Assembly (NCBI GenBank): GCA_002104985.1
Contig: MCGO01000005.1
Location: 806,001-870,000, forward strand
Origin: Rhizoclosmatium globosum
Lineage: Eukaryota; Chytridiomycota; Chytridiomycetes; Chytridiales; Chytriomycetaceae
Direction: 5' to 3'
Length of the DNA stretch: 64,000 bases
Shown: piece after piece, positions 36,799 to 48,689 of the stretch
Layout: every line of letters begins with the position of its first letter
Position numbering within the stretch: position 1 is the stretch's first letter
Position numbers and translations under genes: made by a program
The notes under the pieces: model-generated
Databases searched by the model: none
Told to the model about the DNA's origin: nothing
What the model saw: the letters and a program-made list of their open reading frames with translations, nothing else

Positions 36799-38710
36799 TT
36801 ACGCGGATTGAGGCATGGCAGATTCAGGAATCAACGGCCCAAACAGTTCCTTATCCAACTTTACCAACACCTCGAAATCCACCTTCACAACATCTCCACA
36901 AACTCCATCAAGTACCTTCACAACTTCCTGCAACAGCCCTTTCAATTCCTCCCTCCGCATTCCAGCCTTATCGTCGCCTTTCGTCCAACACGTCGCGTGT
37001 CCCGTTTCTCCACTTCTTCTTCTCTGATGACTTCCATCCAACACCCTGCAACAGCCTTCACAACAACATCATGGTACACTCCAATACGCGGCCACCCGCC
37101 TCCCCTTATTACAGCTAGTAACCCCGCGCCGCAGGATTTGCGTGTCAGTGTCACTCGTGTGTATTTCAAGTACTTCACACAGGTAGTGGTAAGTGGTGCG
37201 AGGTGTTGTAACACGGTGTGTGCACCGAGTAAAGGCATGAACTCTGGGATCGCGGAGAGGATCGTGCGCAGTGGTGCGAGTGTGCCGCCGATTGTGAGTG
37301 GCAAGCCGCGGAGGATTCCTTCACGGAAGAGGAGTGTTGCGGATGTGTGGAGAGTTTGGAGGGATGATTTGGTTGGGTACAGGGTTTTGAGGAGTGGTGG
37401 GGTGGCGAGGAAGGCTGCGGAGAGGACGGGAGGGGTTGAGTGGTATGTGAGGCAGACCGGAGGGAGTCTTGGAAGACAGTGCCGAGGTTGGTGGCGCGGA
37501 GACTTTCTGGGGAAAGTTTTGGAGGAGGATCGGGAGGAGAGTTAAGCCTCGAGTTTTGTACGTTGGTTCGTAGTCGTCGATGAGGGTGAGTATTGTGGGG
37601 ATGATTAGGTTTTGAAGGGAGGGAGGAATGGAGGAAATACGAGCAATGAGGGATTCAAAGATCAAGACACATTCGGGAAAGTCTGATTTCCATGGTTGTG
37701 TTTCAAAGACTTGTCCCGCAATGTGTTTTGGTTTTGGAGCCTTTCCCAAGGTTTGTTTGGTGTTGTTCGAAGAGCTGTGAGTTGATCAGTTGACTTTGCA
37801 AAATAGGGCTTTACTTGAGTAGACAAGATTCGAGCTGCATGTATTTGAAGGAGGGATTCTTCGGGTGTAGTTGGCGGGGAAGAGGAGCGCGTAAGTTGGA
37901 GAAGTGACGTTGGGAGAGAATTGAAAGCATAGTTTGAGCATTATTTTGCGACTCTGTCGTTATCCATTTGGGATGCGATGCAGAACAAGGTAGAAACGCG
38001 AGGCATTGTGTAATCAGAAGTCCAACATTTCGTCTTCAAGAAACTTGAAATCACAATTTTCGGAGACAGAAAGTTGATAATGATTTGAAAGAGCAGAGGT
38101 GACGTTGCTTCGAAAGACTTGATTTGTGTCCAAGCTTGGGAATCAGTTACTGTGGATAGAGTCAGATCGTACACTATACGTTGTATTCAAGTTCCTTCTT
38201 ACATGTTTCCAGGTCAGATGCATAAATTAGAGGAATATTGAGGAACGAAGTGAGTTGAACGATTGAGCTGTTGAAAGATGAGCTCAAGTCAGAAGCATCA
38301 AGATTCGTTTGTATTGTGGAATAATGTTGTGTGATTGAAACAAAGAGAGCTAGCGCTTGTGCTTTCTGATTGGTGAAGAGGGTCAGTGGGTTTGGAGGAC
38401 GAGTTTGTAAACGAAAGCGTACCTCCTTTAAGTTGGACTCCCTCGCCTTGAGACATGCACATAGCTTAAGAAGTATCGCTGGGGCCACTTTGAAGCGAGT
38501 GCAGCAGTGAGAACCTGAACGAGACGAAAGGGTCAGCAATAGCATCAAACAGAGGATGCATTCAAGGAAGGCCACGCACCTCAGGTCTTCAGCAACCGAA
38601 TCGCATCTTTTGAGACAATTGAACGATGAGAGCGGAACCAGTGCATCAAACAGAGAAACTAGTTCAGGCTCCGTTGCAAATGTCCCAGTTGAAACAGCGG
38701 AACCAATCAA
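36799..38710 (-). CDS. TTI2: Probable TELO2-interacting protein 2 (TTI2)
   Basis: Helical-repeat protein read through frames at 38710-38174, 38174-37941, 37749-37560 and then to TAA at 36799. Start candidate MIGSAVSTGTFATEP at 38710. The late part (LTLIDDYEPTYKTRGL, then LLFREGILRGLPLTIGGTLAPL and LGAHTVLQHLAPL) has the arrangement of the TTI2 family, in which a regional turning point LLDD...R.RG is followed by REGIL and a conserved HL-x-PL segment. TTI2 acts with TTI1 and TELO2 in an HSP90-linked complex that stabilises PIKK kinases. Convergent with G-alpha copy 5 and head-to-head with ZNF277. Identification moderate; another HEAT-repeat protein is possible. Confidence 0.5.
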
Positions 38711-38831
38711 GAAAGGCTCTTTGTTGCTTCTAATTCGTTGATTGTTTCAAGTGAATCCCCTTGGAAATCGACAGGAGAAGTGCATCCATTGCTCATTTGG
38801 TGTTTCTTCTCTTTCTTTTATTGATAAATCA
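38711..38831. promoter_or_regulatory. Head-to-head intergenic region of TTI2 and ZNF277
   Basis: Only 121 bp separate the two divergent start codons, so both genes must be driven from this shared interval or from within each other's 5' parts. No clear TATA box or initiator motif was recognised. Confidence 0.45.
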
Positions 38832-40727
38832 ATGCGACCACTTCGATCGATTGGCCGCGGAGTTTCTCTTCCGCCGTCGCCGTCGCTTCCCCCGCCAAAG
38901 CGCCGCCTTCGAACTCGTCCTCAAAGCGCATCAGAGGCTGTTAACCCTAACCCTAAGGACGACAAGGACCTGGACGAGAAGGACGAGAAGGACGAGAAGG
39001 AAGAACCCGCAAAACAACTGATTCCAGAATCAAGTTTCTTCAGCGGAATCAGTCATTTTGCATGTCCATTTCCACTTTGCAACGACGCTTTGGACCAGTC
39101 ATCGCTGCTCAATCCACACAAGGTCCTTGACCACTTGGCCTCTGTCCACCGGCTCTGTGTCTGTCGTAGGACTCAGGTCATGCCGTATCTTGATTGGTAC
39201 TTGGTGAAGTGGGGAGGCATTATGGACGGTGCGTTGTTTGGTTGGTCCTAATAACTTCGATTCTTACGACTCTTTCCAGATCACTTAATCGCAAAGTCGC
39301 ATCCACAACCTCAACCAGATCCTCTTACTGAAGACGAAATTGATTGTTTCTCTGGTCAGGAAGATGAAGATGATTTGGATGATGACCACGATATGTATTC
39401 TCTGTCAGATTCAAAAGAACACGCTCAGCCAGATACATCTATCCTATACGAAATATACAATGAACTTCAGATTCCATTCACTCTTGAAGATGTCTCAACA
39501 TACAAGTCATTTACATGCACTGGAAATCCTACATCTACCACTCCAGCATCAACTTCCCACAACCCATCACAACTCCAACCAATCTACCATCTCGGACACC
39601 CAAACACTCCAACAGACTTATACCTCCGCCATTCCCTCCACAAAAACAAACTAACCTCCCTCCTAACACATCAAAAAACATCCCTCCACACATCCCCACC
39701 TCCACCCCGAAAATGCATCTTCTGTAAAATAACCCCCGACTCCGACAAGACCTCTTCACGCACATGCATCAGGAACACTCCTTCCATTTAGGAAACCCCT
39801 TGAATCTGATTGATGTTGATACGCTGTTTACGGAGCTGGAGGCGAAGATGGCGAAGGGTGTTTGCATCTACTGTGAGGGTGTGTTTCCGGATACTGTTGT
39901 TTTGAGGAGGCATATGAGGAAGAAGAGGCATTTTAAAGGTGGGGTTATTAACAGCTCGATGCCCTGAAACCGGAAAATAATGGAAATGTGAGCGTAGCGA
40001 ACGAGTTTTTCGCGGGGAAAAGTGGGGAGCGAGTTCATAAGCGGCAATCCAAATCTTTAACAGCAGAAGCTGAGAAACAACTTCCTACTTGTCACAATGA
40101 ACTAACTGTCAAGTATTAGTGAACCCATGGAATTGCGAGTACGATCGCTTCTATCTCATCAACTACTCTGATTTCGAAGGGCGGCGGTGGCGTGACTTTG
40201 AAGGAGTCCTGGATGAAGACGAAAACGAGTTGATTATGACGAAGACGATGAAATGGACGAAGACGTAGATCGAATGCGACGACGACACGGACAAGAAACG
40301 AGGTCAGGAGGAACTTGGGGATTGGGAAGATTGGCATGCGGATCTGGAGGATTTGGGTGGGGAAGGAACCATGTGTTTGTTTGAAGATGTGATGCTTCCA
40401 AATGTTCAGGAGGCGGTGGAGCATTTGGAAACTATGCATGGGTTCAGTTTGAAAGGGATTAAGCGTGAATATGCTTTGACAGAGTATGGAATCATTCGAC
40501 TGATCAACTATATTCGTGGTTGTACGGCGGAACTTACGTGTTTTGGATGTCAGAATGTGTTTCCTACGATGGAAGACTTGTCGGTTCATTATGGGACCAG
40601 TGGGCATCATATTTCAGGAATACCAGTGAAGGGTGATCCATTTTGGAGGGAAGTTGAGCATTTGTTTCCGAGTTATGAAGGAGACCCGCTTTTGACTTGG
40701 GATTGTGAGGATGAAGATGAAGATTGA
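38832..40727 (+). CDS. ZNF277: C2H2 zinc-finger protein, ZNF277 orthologue
   Basis: Start MRPLRSIGRGVSLPP at 38832. A charged N-terminal linker is followed by CPFPLCNDAL...HKVLDHLASVH, then CIFC...HMHQEHSFHLGNPLNL, CIYCEGVFPDTVVLRRHMRKKRH, YDRFYLINYSDF, and after an acidic stretch MHGFSLKGIKREY and CFGCQNVFPTMEDLSVHY, ending HLFPSYEGDPLL and an acidic tail. Order and spacing follow animal ZNF277 closely (EHAFNIG, CLYCEKTF.DK..LK.HMRKKQH, EYDRFYVINY). Two places change frame: near 39750, before DLFTHMHQEH, and in the acidic repeat around 40230-40290, where a stop also appears. In a strongly conserved protein these are better explained by indel errors than decay, though decay is not excluded. 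Confidence 0.85.
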
Positions 40728-40811
40728 TTGAATGTATCTTTGTTTTTATTAAAGCCAGGAATGTATATTGTGCACAAGTATTTATATTGGTTTTCTCTTT
40801 CAATGATTAGG

Positions 40812-42023
40812 TTAACGGGGCAATGCTTCCAAGCCTTTGGGGAGCTTGAGGCCTTCAACGAGACTTTCACGATGCTGGTAAATGATTTTGTATGCTGTTA
40901 TCAAGAAATTAGCCATCAATCCAAGGTTGAGTGAACGAGGAACATACCGTTCTTCAGGGTTGCTTCCGTGCATCCAGACACTCCTGCAATATCCATAGCA
41001 CTCTTTGGGTTCTCACTCATACATACGACAAAGTAAATAACAGACGCAACAAGCGTGATGGTGGATCTTCCAGCTAGCAATTCACGTTCATACACACTAT
41101 TTCCAACCGTCACACAAGCAGACACAATGGCAGGTGGCAAATCCAAGTCTCCCGTAAAACGACGAATAAAACCTTCCACACCCGAAGGACCCTGCACAAG
41201 CTCTCCACTTTGCCCTTGCTCCGCCATATCTTTTTTGAAGTGTTGTTGCAAGAGTTTGTAGAGTTTTCCAATTTCCTTCTTTGGAACGTTCGTTGCACCA
41301 CAGATTTCTTTGAATGTACGGTTCACACCATTGGATTTGCAGGCAAGATAGATACACGCGGCCATGACCCAAGTAGATGGCTTTGCTTTGAGTTGGGCGT
41401 TTGATTGCGATGATTTGTACAATTGGATAGCTGAGTTTGTTGTTGTCTTTTCAAGACCAATACGGTCGGACCTATTTGACGTGTGAGGTGAATGGAGGAG
41501 AAGGAAGAGACGATTCTTACAATGCAGAAATCTCTTTAGCGGCATCCATAAGAGCATTCTGTTTTTTGGAGTCTGCGAGTTTGTTGTGGATACGGGAAAT
41601 GTCCTTTGCCCGTCCAGTTCCGCCGTCCTTGCGAGAAATAGTAGTTGATTCGAGTGTATTTGCATCACCGAGAAGCGAGTCTGCGGCAGCCTGAGTTCCA
41701 AGTGATTAGAACAGGTGCATCCAATCCATGTGTGGGGCGGGCAAGGGTGAGTGAGTGTGCCAAGTGGTTCACGGAAGGAGAGCCCAGTCCAACCAACAAA
41801 CCAACAACTGAACAACTATTCAATCAATACTTACACCAACACGCGACGGGTCATCGCCTTCTGAGTCAGCAAATGTTCTCCATTCAGACCGAGTGTCCAC
41901 CACCTTGTCAGCAAGAACGAGGCCACAGTCGCCGCAAATGAGGTCGCCGTCTCGTGTGTTGTCGATAATGTTTGGTACTGGGTTTCTGCAGTGCGGACAA
42001 ATGAGTTTGACGCTGAGGTCCAT
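40812..42023 (-). CDS. SUA7: Transcription initiation factor TFIIB
   Basis: General RNA polymerase II factor that bridges TBP-DNA and polymerase. Start MDLSVKLICPHC at 42023. Exon 1 gives the zinc ribbon (CPHC, CGDCG) followed by the B-reader segment VDTRSEWRTFADSEGDDPSRVGV. Further exons encode LGDANTLESTTISRKDGG, NKLADSKKQNALMDAAKEIS, the first cyclin fold (AACIYLACKSNGVNRTFKEIC) and the second (VIYFVVCMSENPKSAMDIAG). A final 53-nt intron near 40870-40945 joins CTEATLKN to AYKIIYQHRESL. TAA at 40812. All expected parts are present at normal length. Confidence 0.95.
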
Positions 42024-42132
42024 CGTTTGGTTTGGGTTTTTGGAAAGAGAAAAAGAAGAATGAAGAAAAGAGAACTTTCAAAAAACAAAATGGTTGTGAG
42101 AATCTACTGGTCCACTGAAACACCAACGAGGG

Positions 42133-44185
42133 TTGTCCGCCGGATCTTGGCCTCGGGAAAACTGTCAATGGCCTGATTACAACGGCCGGCCTGATCATCA
42201 CGCTGCTACTGGTGATATCGGCGATACTGACACTGGTGGGACCAGGCACTGTCAAACTACCCACTGCACTTTACTAATGCATACTTCAATCCAGGATGCT
42301 CCGAAGCCTATTATACCCGCAACTACAATATCAAAAGAAGCTGTCCCGGAACCACCGAGCTCCGATCACACATCCGCTGTTCTCCTTGCTGAAGAGAAGC
42401 TCAAACGCCTGTGCATGTCCATCAACGGCCTTCCTCGAACTCCCTCAGAACATAAACCAAAAGTGTATGACTATATCGTATACCAAGGATACCTCGATCA
42501 CCTCGAAATCAGACTCAATACACTCGCAGCACATGTTCATACCTTCATTATTGTCTATCACAAGACGCATCAGCTGTCAAAGCTGGAGCATAATCTCGCA
42601 TTGCTCCATTCTGGAAACAACTCGTTTTTATTCCAATCACTGAAGGTGCCATACTCGATGTTGGAATGATTCGAAATGAAGGCATTCCTGCCTTAACGAA
42701 ACTGAATATCTTGGAGAAGGGCGACTTATTACTCGTGTCTGATGTCATGGAGATTGTGAGAGGTGAATTGTTGGATGCTTTGGTTCTTTGTGGGGGATAT
42801 CCCGATGTCGTTGGTCTTGGGTTGGACCATTACTATTATTCGTATCAATACGCTAGTGTCAAAGTACAAAACCGGGCGGCTAAAGTAATCCGTGTGCAGG
42901 ATCGGATTCCTGAAGACGTTCAGGCTTTGAGAGACAAAGAGGCGGAACTTGTTTTGCCCAAAGCTGGATGGGCTTGTACATTATGTTTTCAAACTTTGGG
43001 GATCTTACAAGGTTGGGGCTTCACGAAAAGGACAATGCGACATTATTGAATGGGGTGCGGTATGGATATGACGTGACGGGTTCTGGTGATTTGATAGGAC
43101 ACGTTGAATCCAATCATGACTTGCCTCCATATTGCTCAAAAATCGGGGTCAGTTTGAGTATCTTGTGAATCGACGGAACGAGTATTCTGGATTCGTGGAC
43201 ATTCAACTTGCTCAAAATTTGGAGAAATTCAAGCACAACTGTAATGACTTGTCTGGTATTACTCGCACCACAGAAGAACGGATACCCCAAGTCGTCGACT
43301 ACTTTCTATATTCGGGAGAAAAAGATATGCTTGAAGTCCGACTCAACACAATTGGTCCATACGTGGATTACTTTATCCTCGCTGAACCCATCAATCCCTT
43401 GATTCTACTCATCCACTGCAATTCAACTCCATCAAAGAAGACCCACTCTTCTCAAAGTACACTCCAAAAATCATACACGTCCCAATCACACCTGACCCAG
43501 CATGGACGAAATCCAAAGGAAAAGGTCCACACGACCATCGCCTCTACTACCGCAACCACGGCCTCACAAAAGGCCTCGAATCCATCCCCATCCAAGACGG
43601 AGACATCCTCCTCGTCACAGACGTGACAGAAATCCCACGTCCAAACGTCATCGAATCCCTCAAATCATGCTCAAACTACCCATCCACATTCACACTAAAC
43701 CTAAAATCGTACCAATACGGATTCGAGTACCAACACGCTGTAGGACTGCAGGTCTGGCGAAAGCACATGTCTGGAATTCGAGCGAGGCTGTTACGGCTGA
43801 AGACATTCGACACGCACATGAGAACGGGAGGAATAAACCTGTTGATGTGTGGAATGCGGGGTGGGCTTGTAGTTGGTGTTATTCAACGTTTAAAGAGACG
43901 TTGGAGAAGGCTGAGGCGCATCCTTTGGCGAGTGCGGTGGTTGGAACAAAGGAGAATATCGTTCGAGCGGTAAAATGGGGTGTGGATGTGTTTGGGAGGT
44001 CGGATGTGCGGTATATCCATGTACAGGATAATATGGATTTACCGGATTGGGTTTTGGCAAAGAGGGATCGGTTCTCGTTTCTTTTGAATCGGAGGAATGA
44101 GTTTGCTGGGTTTGTTGATTTGCGGGAGGAGAGTAAAGCGGAGGCGGCTGCAGCGGCTGCAGCAAAGGTTGTAAAGCCAAAGTAA
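42133..44185 (+). CDS. Tandem-domain GT17 glycosyltransferase (GnT-III-like), frame-broken
   Basis: Two successive glycosyltransferase family 17 units. Unit 1: KVYDYIVYQGYLDHLEIRLNT, then LLLVSDVMEI, HYYYSYQYA, AGWACTLCFQ and VNRRNEYSGFVD. Unit 2 repeats the order: VVDYFLYSGEKDMLEVRLNT, DILLVTDVTEIPR, NAGWACSWCYSTF, HVQDNMDLP, LLNRRNEFAGFVD. GT17 enzymes transfer beta-1,4-GlcNAc in the Golgi. A hydrophobic stretch near 42175-42235 in a third frame could be the membrane anchor. Unit 1 runs into unit 2 without a plausible stop plus start in the coding frame, suggesting one two-domain protein. At least four single-base frame changes (about 42650, 42975, 43140, 43405) break it, so it is a pseudogene or a poorly polished gene. 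Start uncertain. Confidence 0.7.
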
Positions 44186-44373
44186 ATTCATTTTGCAGTT
44201 GTATATTGTATATTTGTTGCGCAACCTTTTAGTAAAGGTCAGTCATTCCGATCATTCTTGGCGGTCAAGTCATCGCATGTTAAAATTGAGGTCAAGTCAC
44301 CGTGGATGTTCTCCACCCATTTTCTTGGTAGCTGTTTAAACGTTTGAATGTAAATCTTGTCAACAAATCACAG

Positions 44374-44837
44374 ATGAGTTGCACAATTCCAAACTGTACT
44401 CTCCCAATGGCTCCAGGCGATGAAATCTCCAGCAGTGGCGGTAAAATGACGTACGTTGTTGACATCCACGCCTTGATCCATCAGACAGCCAACCATCCAA
44501 CCCAATCCATTCGAGTCTCTGACCTCCCATCGAATGGATGACCCAAAAGTGCTGGACAAACATGGAAGGTCCAAATGTCCCACGTCCGGCTCCAGACTTG
44601 TTTTCTCCACAAGAGCTGTTGGATGATCCATCGAAAAGCCCACAACATTGGAAACAGCTACAGGAATGTGATATGATTTACCCAATTTTGCTTACAAATG
44701 CACCAGATGGGAGTTGGAATATGGTGAATGGAAAACATAGGTATATCAAGTCGGTTTTGGAGAAGAGGGAGTTTGTGATTGCGAGAATTGTTTCGCTTGA
44801 GGATTTGGATGCTGCAAAGTGGGACGACGCTGAATAG
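44374..44837 (+). CDS. Small protein with ParB/sulfiredoxin-like core
   Basis: Start MSCTIPNCTLPMAPG at 44374, stop TAG at 44837, about 150 residues, with one frame step near 44535 between SDLPSN and WMTQKCW. The second half, YPILLTNAPDGSWNMVNGKHRYIKSVLEKREFVIARIV, has the strand-G-x-HR-helix layout of ParB/sulfiredoxin-fold domains (usual form: P-I-hydrophobic, D/N-G-x-H-R, then a helix). ParB-like domains bind or hydrolyse nucleotides or nick DNA in different contexts; no specific role can be claimed for this one. Not recognised as a named family. Confidence 0.5.
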
Positions 44838-44961
44838 AAATAAAACCAGATCGACATTTATTTGCTTTGGATGGGTAGAATGGACAAGTTTAGACAGCTT
44901 TCGTTTGGAGGGTGTTGGAAGGGGAATGCGTGCAAAGTTGCAACAATCTCCAAATCGAAAA

Positions 44962-46069
44962 ATGCAGACCACACTTGTTCTTGCCGCCTTCGCTGCCAGC
45001 ACTGCCCTCGCTGCCAAGCCAACTGGAACTCTGAATGTCGCTGTTGATCCAAATAGTGAGTGAAACGGCTTTGGAGGAGCAAAGTGTCTTTTAACCCAAT
45101 TACCCATTAGTTGCAACCAACCAGTGTATCGGCGGGTCCATCCAGGTCACTATTTCTGCAAACGGAGTTCCACTTGTCAACCCAGACACTGCCGGTGACG
45201 AAACCCAAATCGTCATTGCTGTTACTTCTGCTTCTGCTACAACAAGCTCCACTGCCGCCTTGACCCAGTCTTTGAGATCCCTCTTGAACGGTGCTAGCTC
45301 TGTTAACCAAGTTATTACTATTCCACAAGGTGCTCTTGTGGGTGGAAACGGATACTCCGATGCTGTTGTTCAGGCATCTATTTACTACGCTAGCCAGCCT
45401 ACCAACAACGCTATTGCAGTCTCTTCAACTCCATTCTCTGTCTGGCAGTGTGATACCAATGCTAAAGTTGCTGGATCTGGTTCCCTTACTTACACAGCCC
45501 CTAAGTCTCTGATTTGTGCTGGAGATGTTATCTCCTACAACTTGACTTTGCAAGGTGTTCCAGCATTTGACCCTAAATACGGTCCAACCTATGTCAGAAT
45601 TGAGACTGAGCCTGCTGCTGATGTCACTGAGAACCGTGGCCCATACCTTAACAGTGCCAACGTCCTTCCACCAGTTGTTTTGACTGCGAACACTCTTACT
45701 GGATTGTCTGGTCAATACGTTGTCCCACGTGGATACTCTGGAATTAACGGTGTGTTGTGTGAAAATTGGGAAACTGATTAGAGTGTCTAAATCTTAATTC
45801 TTTTTTTAATTAATTATTAGGTTTCTATTTCAAGGCTGAGCTTAACTACTTTGGATCCAACGCTACTAACGGAGTTGCGACCAACCCTGCTACATTACCA
45901 GCATTCAAAGTCTCTCTTCAACGTTGGTGATGTTTACGTCTGTGGACCAACCAAGGCGACCACTGCCCCTGCTACCACTGCTACTGCCACTGTTACCACC
46001 AAGTCTGGAGCTGACAAGGCTTTGATGGCTTTTGGTGCTGTGGCTGCGATGTTCATTTCCCTTTTGTGA
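44962..46069 (+). CDS. Secreted, probably GPI-anchored Ser/Thr/Ala-rich protein
   Basis: Start MQTTLVLAAFAASTALAAK at 44962 is a clear signal peptide with an Ala-rich cleavage site. An intron near 45057-45110 leads into CIGGSIQVTISANGVPLVNP and a domain of about 200 residues with few Cys and beta-strand-like periodicity. A second intron near 45750-45819 follows. The tail is Thr/Ala-rich (ATTAPATTATATVTTKSG) and ends in a hydrophobic run (ALMAFGAVAAMFISLL), the pattern of a GPI-attachment signal. A frame step near 45905 separates the domain from the tail. Likely a cell-wall or surface protein; the domain itself is not recognised. Confidence 0.7.
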
Positions 46070-46352
46070 TTAACGCTCTTCTGAGTATTCCATTATTTCA
46101 TTTTGCCGGTTTTTAGAAGAAACAAGAGTTTTGGTTAATGAATGGGAGAGTTGATGGGGAAGGTTCGGAAAATATCGGGTTCTGAAGCTGAAACACACAA
46201 GGGTTACTGACAATGTCAAAGGGAGGCACCCAATGAGCTTAAATAAGAACAACTTGAGTAAAGGTTAAAATGGTGGTTTATTTAACACGGTCTACAACGA
46301 GCGTTATGAATAGATATGCAGCATAGTTATGCGAGAACTGAAGAAGAGAAGG

Positions 46353-46970
46353 TTACAGTGATGAGACTGTCACTGGAGGAAAACCTGCTGACCCACTTAG
46401 ACTTGATGGTGGAGAGCCTACAGGAATAGGAGATTGTTGTTGCTGCTGTTGACCTTGTTGTTGACTTTGACCCCAAAACGAAGTTCGGATGGGTCGGACG
46501 GTGGTTCTTTGCCCTGGAGCGAGGGTCCATGGAACGTTGGAGACAATAGATGGCATCTTGAGAGTATAGAGCTTGCGTGATGAACGGTGAAAGGTTTTTT
46601 GGCGGTTTTCTTTCCGGTCTCGAGTTTTTGGAGGCCAAGAATGGCGTAATCGCACGGATGGATTTTGCTGCTGACAAACAAACCACGCCTTTGTACACGC
46701 TGTTTGTACCAAAACTGGAGACAAAGAAAGAACTTTAAGTAACATGCTGTTTTGATTCTAAATGACGAGATGTCAACGATAACTTTATAATCAAATAAAT
46801 AATCGTTTGAACAGCACAGCTGTATATGCAAATGCATGGCTTCGCAAGTTGGAGTCTGGACACGCTAAGTATCCTATATCACTATGTTTGAAATGGCCGT
46901 TCAACGAATACTTACTGTCTCACAATTTCAACTGCAGTTTGGGCAGACGTCAGGACCATAATAAACATAA
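46353..46970 (-). CDS. Unrecognised minus-strand gene with Gln-rich C terminus
   Basis: Weakly supported. A frame with good third-position bias (AILGLQKLETGKKTAKKPF) is followed, after a frame step near 46560, by NVPWTLAPGQRTTVRPIRTSFWG, a poly-Gln run and SPIPVGSPPSSLSG, ending at TAA 46353. An upstream exon MVLTSAQTAVEIVRQ with a GTAAGT donor is visible near 46965-46919. The 5' structure is uncertain, and no domain is recognised. Confidence 0.35.
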
Positions 46971-47224
46971 TTTCTCCATGCTTAATAAATTCTCATACTG
47001 ACCTAGATGAAAACGAGCGAGAATATTAATTGTAAGTATTATGAATGCTCTCGTTGTCTGGGAACCTTACATGCTATTTTCTTTTGTTTTCACAGAGCTT
47101 CGCTCTACCTTAGTCTGCTTAATTTCAAAAGCTTCTTTTCTTCTCTTTGTCTCTTCTAATCTGATTCATTGATTGCAGGGTGAGCAAGCGAGGGAGGTTG
47201 GATTAGGAAAATTGTCTGGTTGAA

Positions 47225-48250
47225 ATGCGAGGAGGACGTCGAGGCAGCTACAGACGGCCGTACAACAACGGCAACCAGTACTCACAGGGCAGCCAGGGAC
47301 CAAGAGGAAACGGGATGGATTTAGACTATGATGCACCTCGGCGTCAGCAACAGCATCCACTTCCTCAAGCACCAGTTCAGTACCAACAACAACAACAGCC
47401 ACTCCAACAGCAACAACACTTCCAGGCTCAGCAAGTACAACAGCCAGTACAGCAGCAGCAGCAGCACAGCCAGTCCAACCACCAACTCACACGCCAACTA
47501 TCCTGTCAATCAAAAACCTGCATTACAATGTTCGTGTTTCTTAAGCGCGCAGTCTTACTTACTCCTCTTCCCACAATCACCATCACTATAACCCGTGACA
47601 CCATTTAAAAATCAAAAAACAAAATAGGTCAGTCCTCAAGACCTCGTTGATGCCGCAATCCACCTCCATGGAACCACACTCCCACCCCTCAAACCACTTG
47701 GTCTCCCTAAATTCGAGTACGACAACTCAGACCGAAGCACGGGCGGAGCATTGTGGACGATCACGGATCCGAATGATGCGATCCGAGTTGCACATTTGTT
47801 GAACAATGAGATGTTGGATGGGATAGCGATTAGTGTTAGTGTGTTGAGTGCGGGAGTGCCGCTTGTGAATGGTGGAAGGAGAGGCGAGCAGTATCATCAG
47901 GCGGCACCGGCTGCGAATGGTGTGCAGGGAGGAGTGAATACCAGTGCGTTGAGGGGTGTTCAGGGAGGGCAGCAGGGATTCAAGAGGGGTGGTGGACAGG
48001 CTGGTGGACAGAAAAACAAGTTATTGGCGAGATTGGGACCACCAACTGTAAGTTGTTGTTATTTTAGTACGGTCCTCAAAAGCGACTGAGATTTGGATAT
48101 TTTAGGTTATTTCGAGATTGGGACCAAAGAAGGAGGATCTTTTGGCTAGACTGGGACCCAAAACAGGAGGACCCACTATTTTGGGACGTTTGGGTGCCAA
48201 GCCAGGGACTTCGGCTGTAGGAGCCAATAAGCGTGGAGGAAAGAAGTGAG
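47225..48250 (+). CDS. RRM RNA-binding protein, Aly/REF (Yra1)-like
   Basis: Start MRGGRRGSYRRPYNNG at 47225: an Arg/Gly-rich N terminus, then a Gln-rich stretch on a CAG repeat. The RRM begins TILSIKNLHYNV (RNP2-like) and continues in the next exon after an intron near 47555-47630: FEYDNSDRSTGGALWTITDPNDAIRVAHLLNNEMLDGIAISV (RNP1 weak). A Gly/Gln-rich tail with repeated ARLGP and SRLGP motifs and a final basic KRGGKK follows after an intron near 48050-48104. The layout of RG N terminus, single RRM and RG tail is that of mRNA export adaptors of the Aly/REF family. The Gln-repeat frame and the RRM frame differ by one step, probably repeat-length variation or error. Confidence 0.65.
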
Positions 48251-48406
48251 CATGGGTGGAATCAAGTTGAAGGGGATATCGTCGTTGCCACCGTCCTTTT
48301 TTATTAATGCTATATTCTTACAAATGAAAGAGTGATTCTTTTCTCTTTGTGGCGTTTGTGAGGGTGGCAACATCAGTTCGGCTTTGCAGAAAAACCTAGT
48401 CAACTG

Positions 48407-48656
48407 ATGAGTACGACAACGAACCGAGCGACGCCTGAATCGAGCAGTTCCTCGGTTGAATCCAAGGTGCAACTGCGACTTCTTGACAACGACACGGCAA
48501 GCGACATTGATGTCCTGGGTCGCACATCGTCAGATTCGCAGCACTTGTTGAACTTGTTTGCGAATGCGGGCGACTCGGGCGAGGCGACGCAGTTGTGGAA
48601 CGAGGTGGCGGCCGTGTTTGGCGAGTCGAATTTGGGTGGCGAGTGGGACCTGTGGA

Positions 48657-48689
<33 letters not shown>

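Noticed and set aside
38938..38958. Telomere-like CCCTAACCCTAA inside ZNF277 coding sequence; similar short pieces near 48710 and 62000
   Set aside because: Only two or fewer repeat units each and coding-compatible; too short to be a telomere scar.
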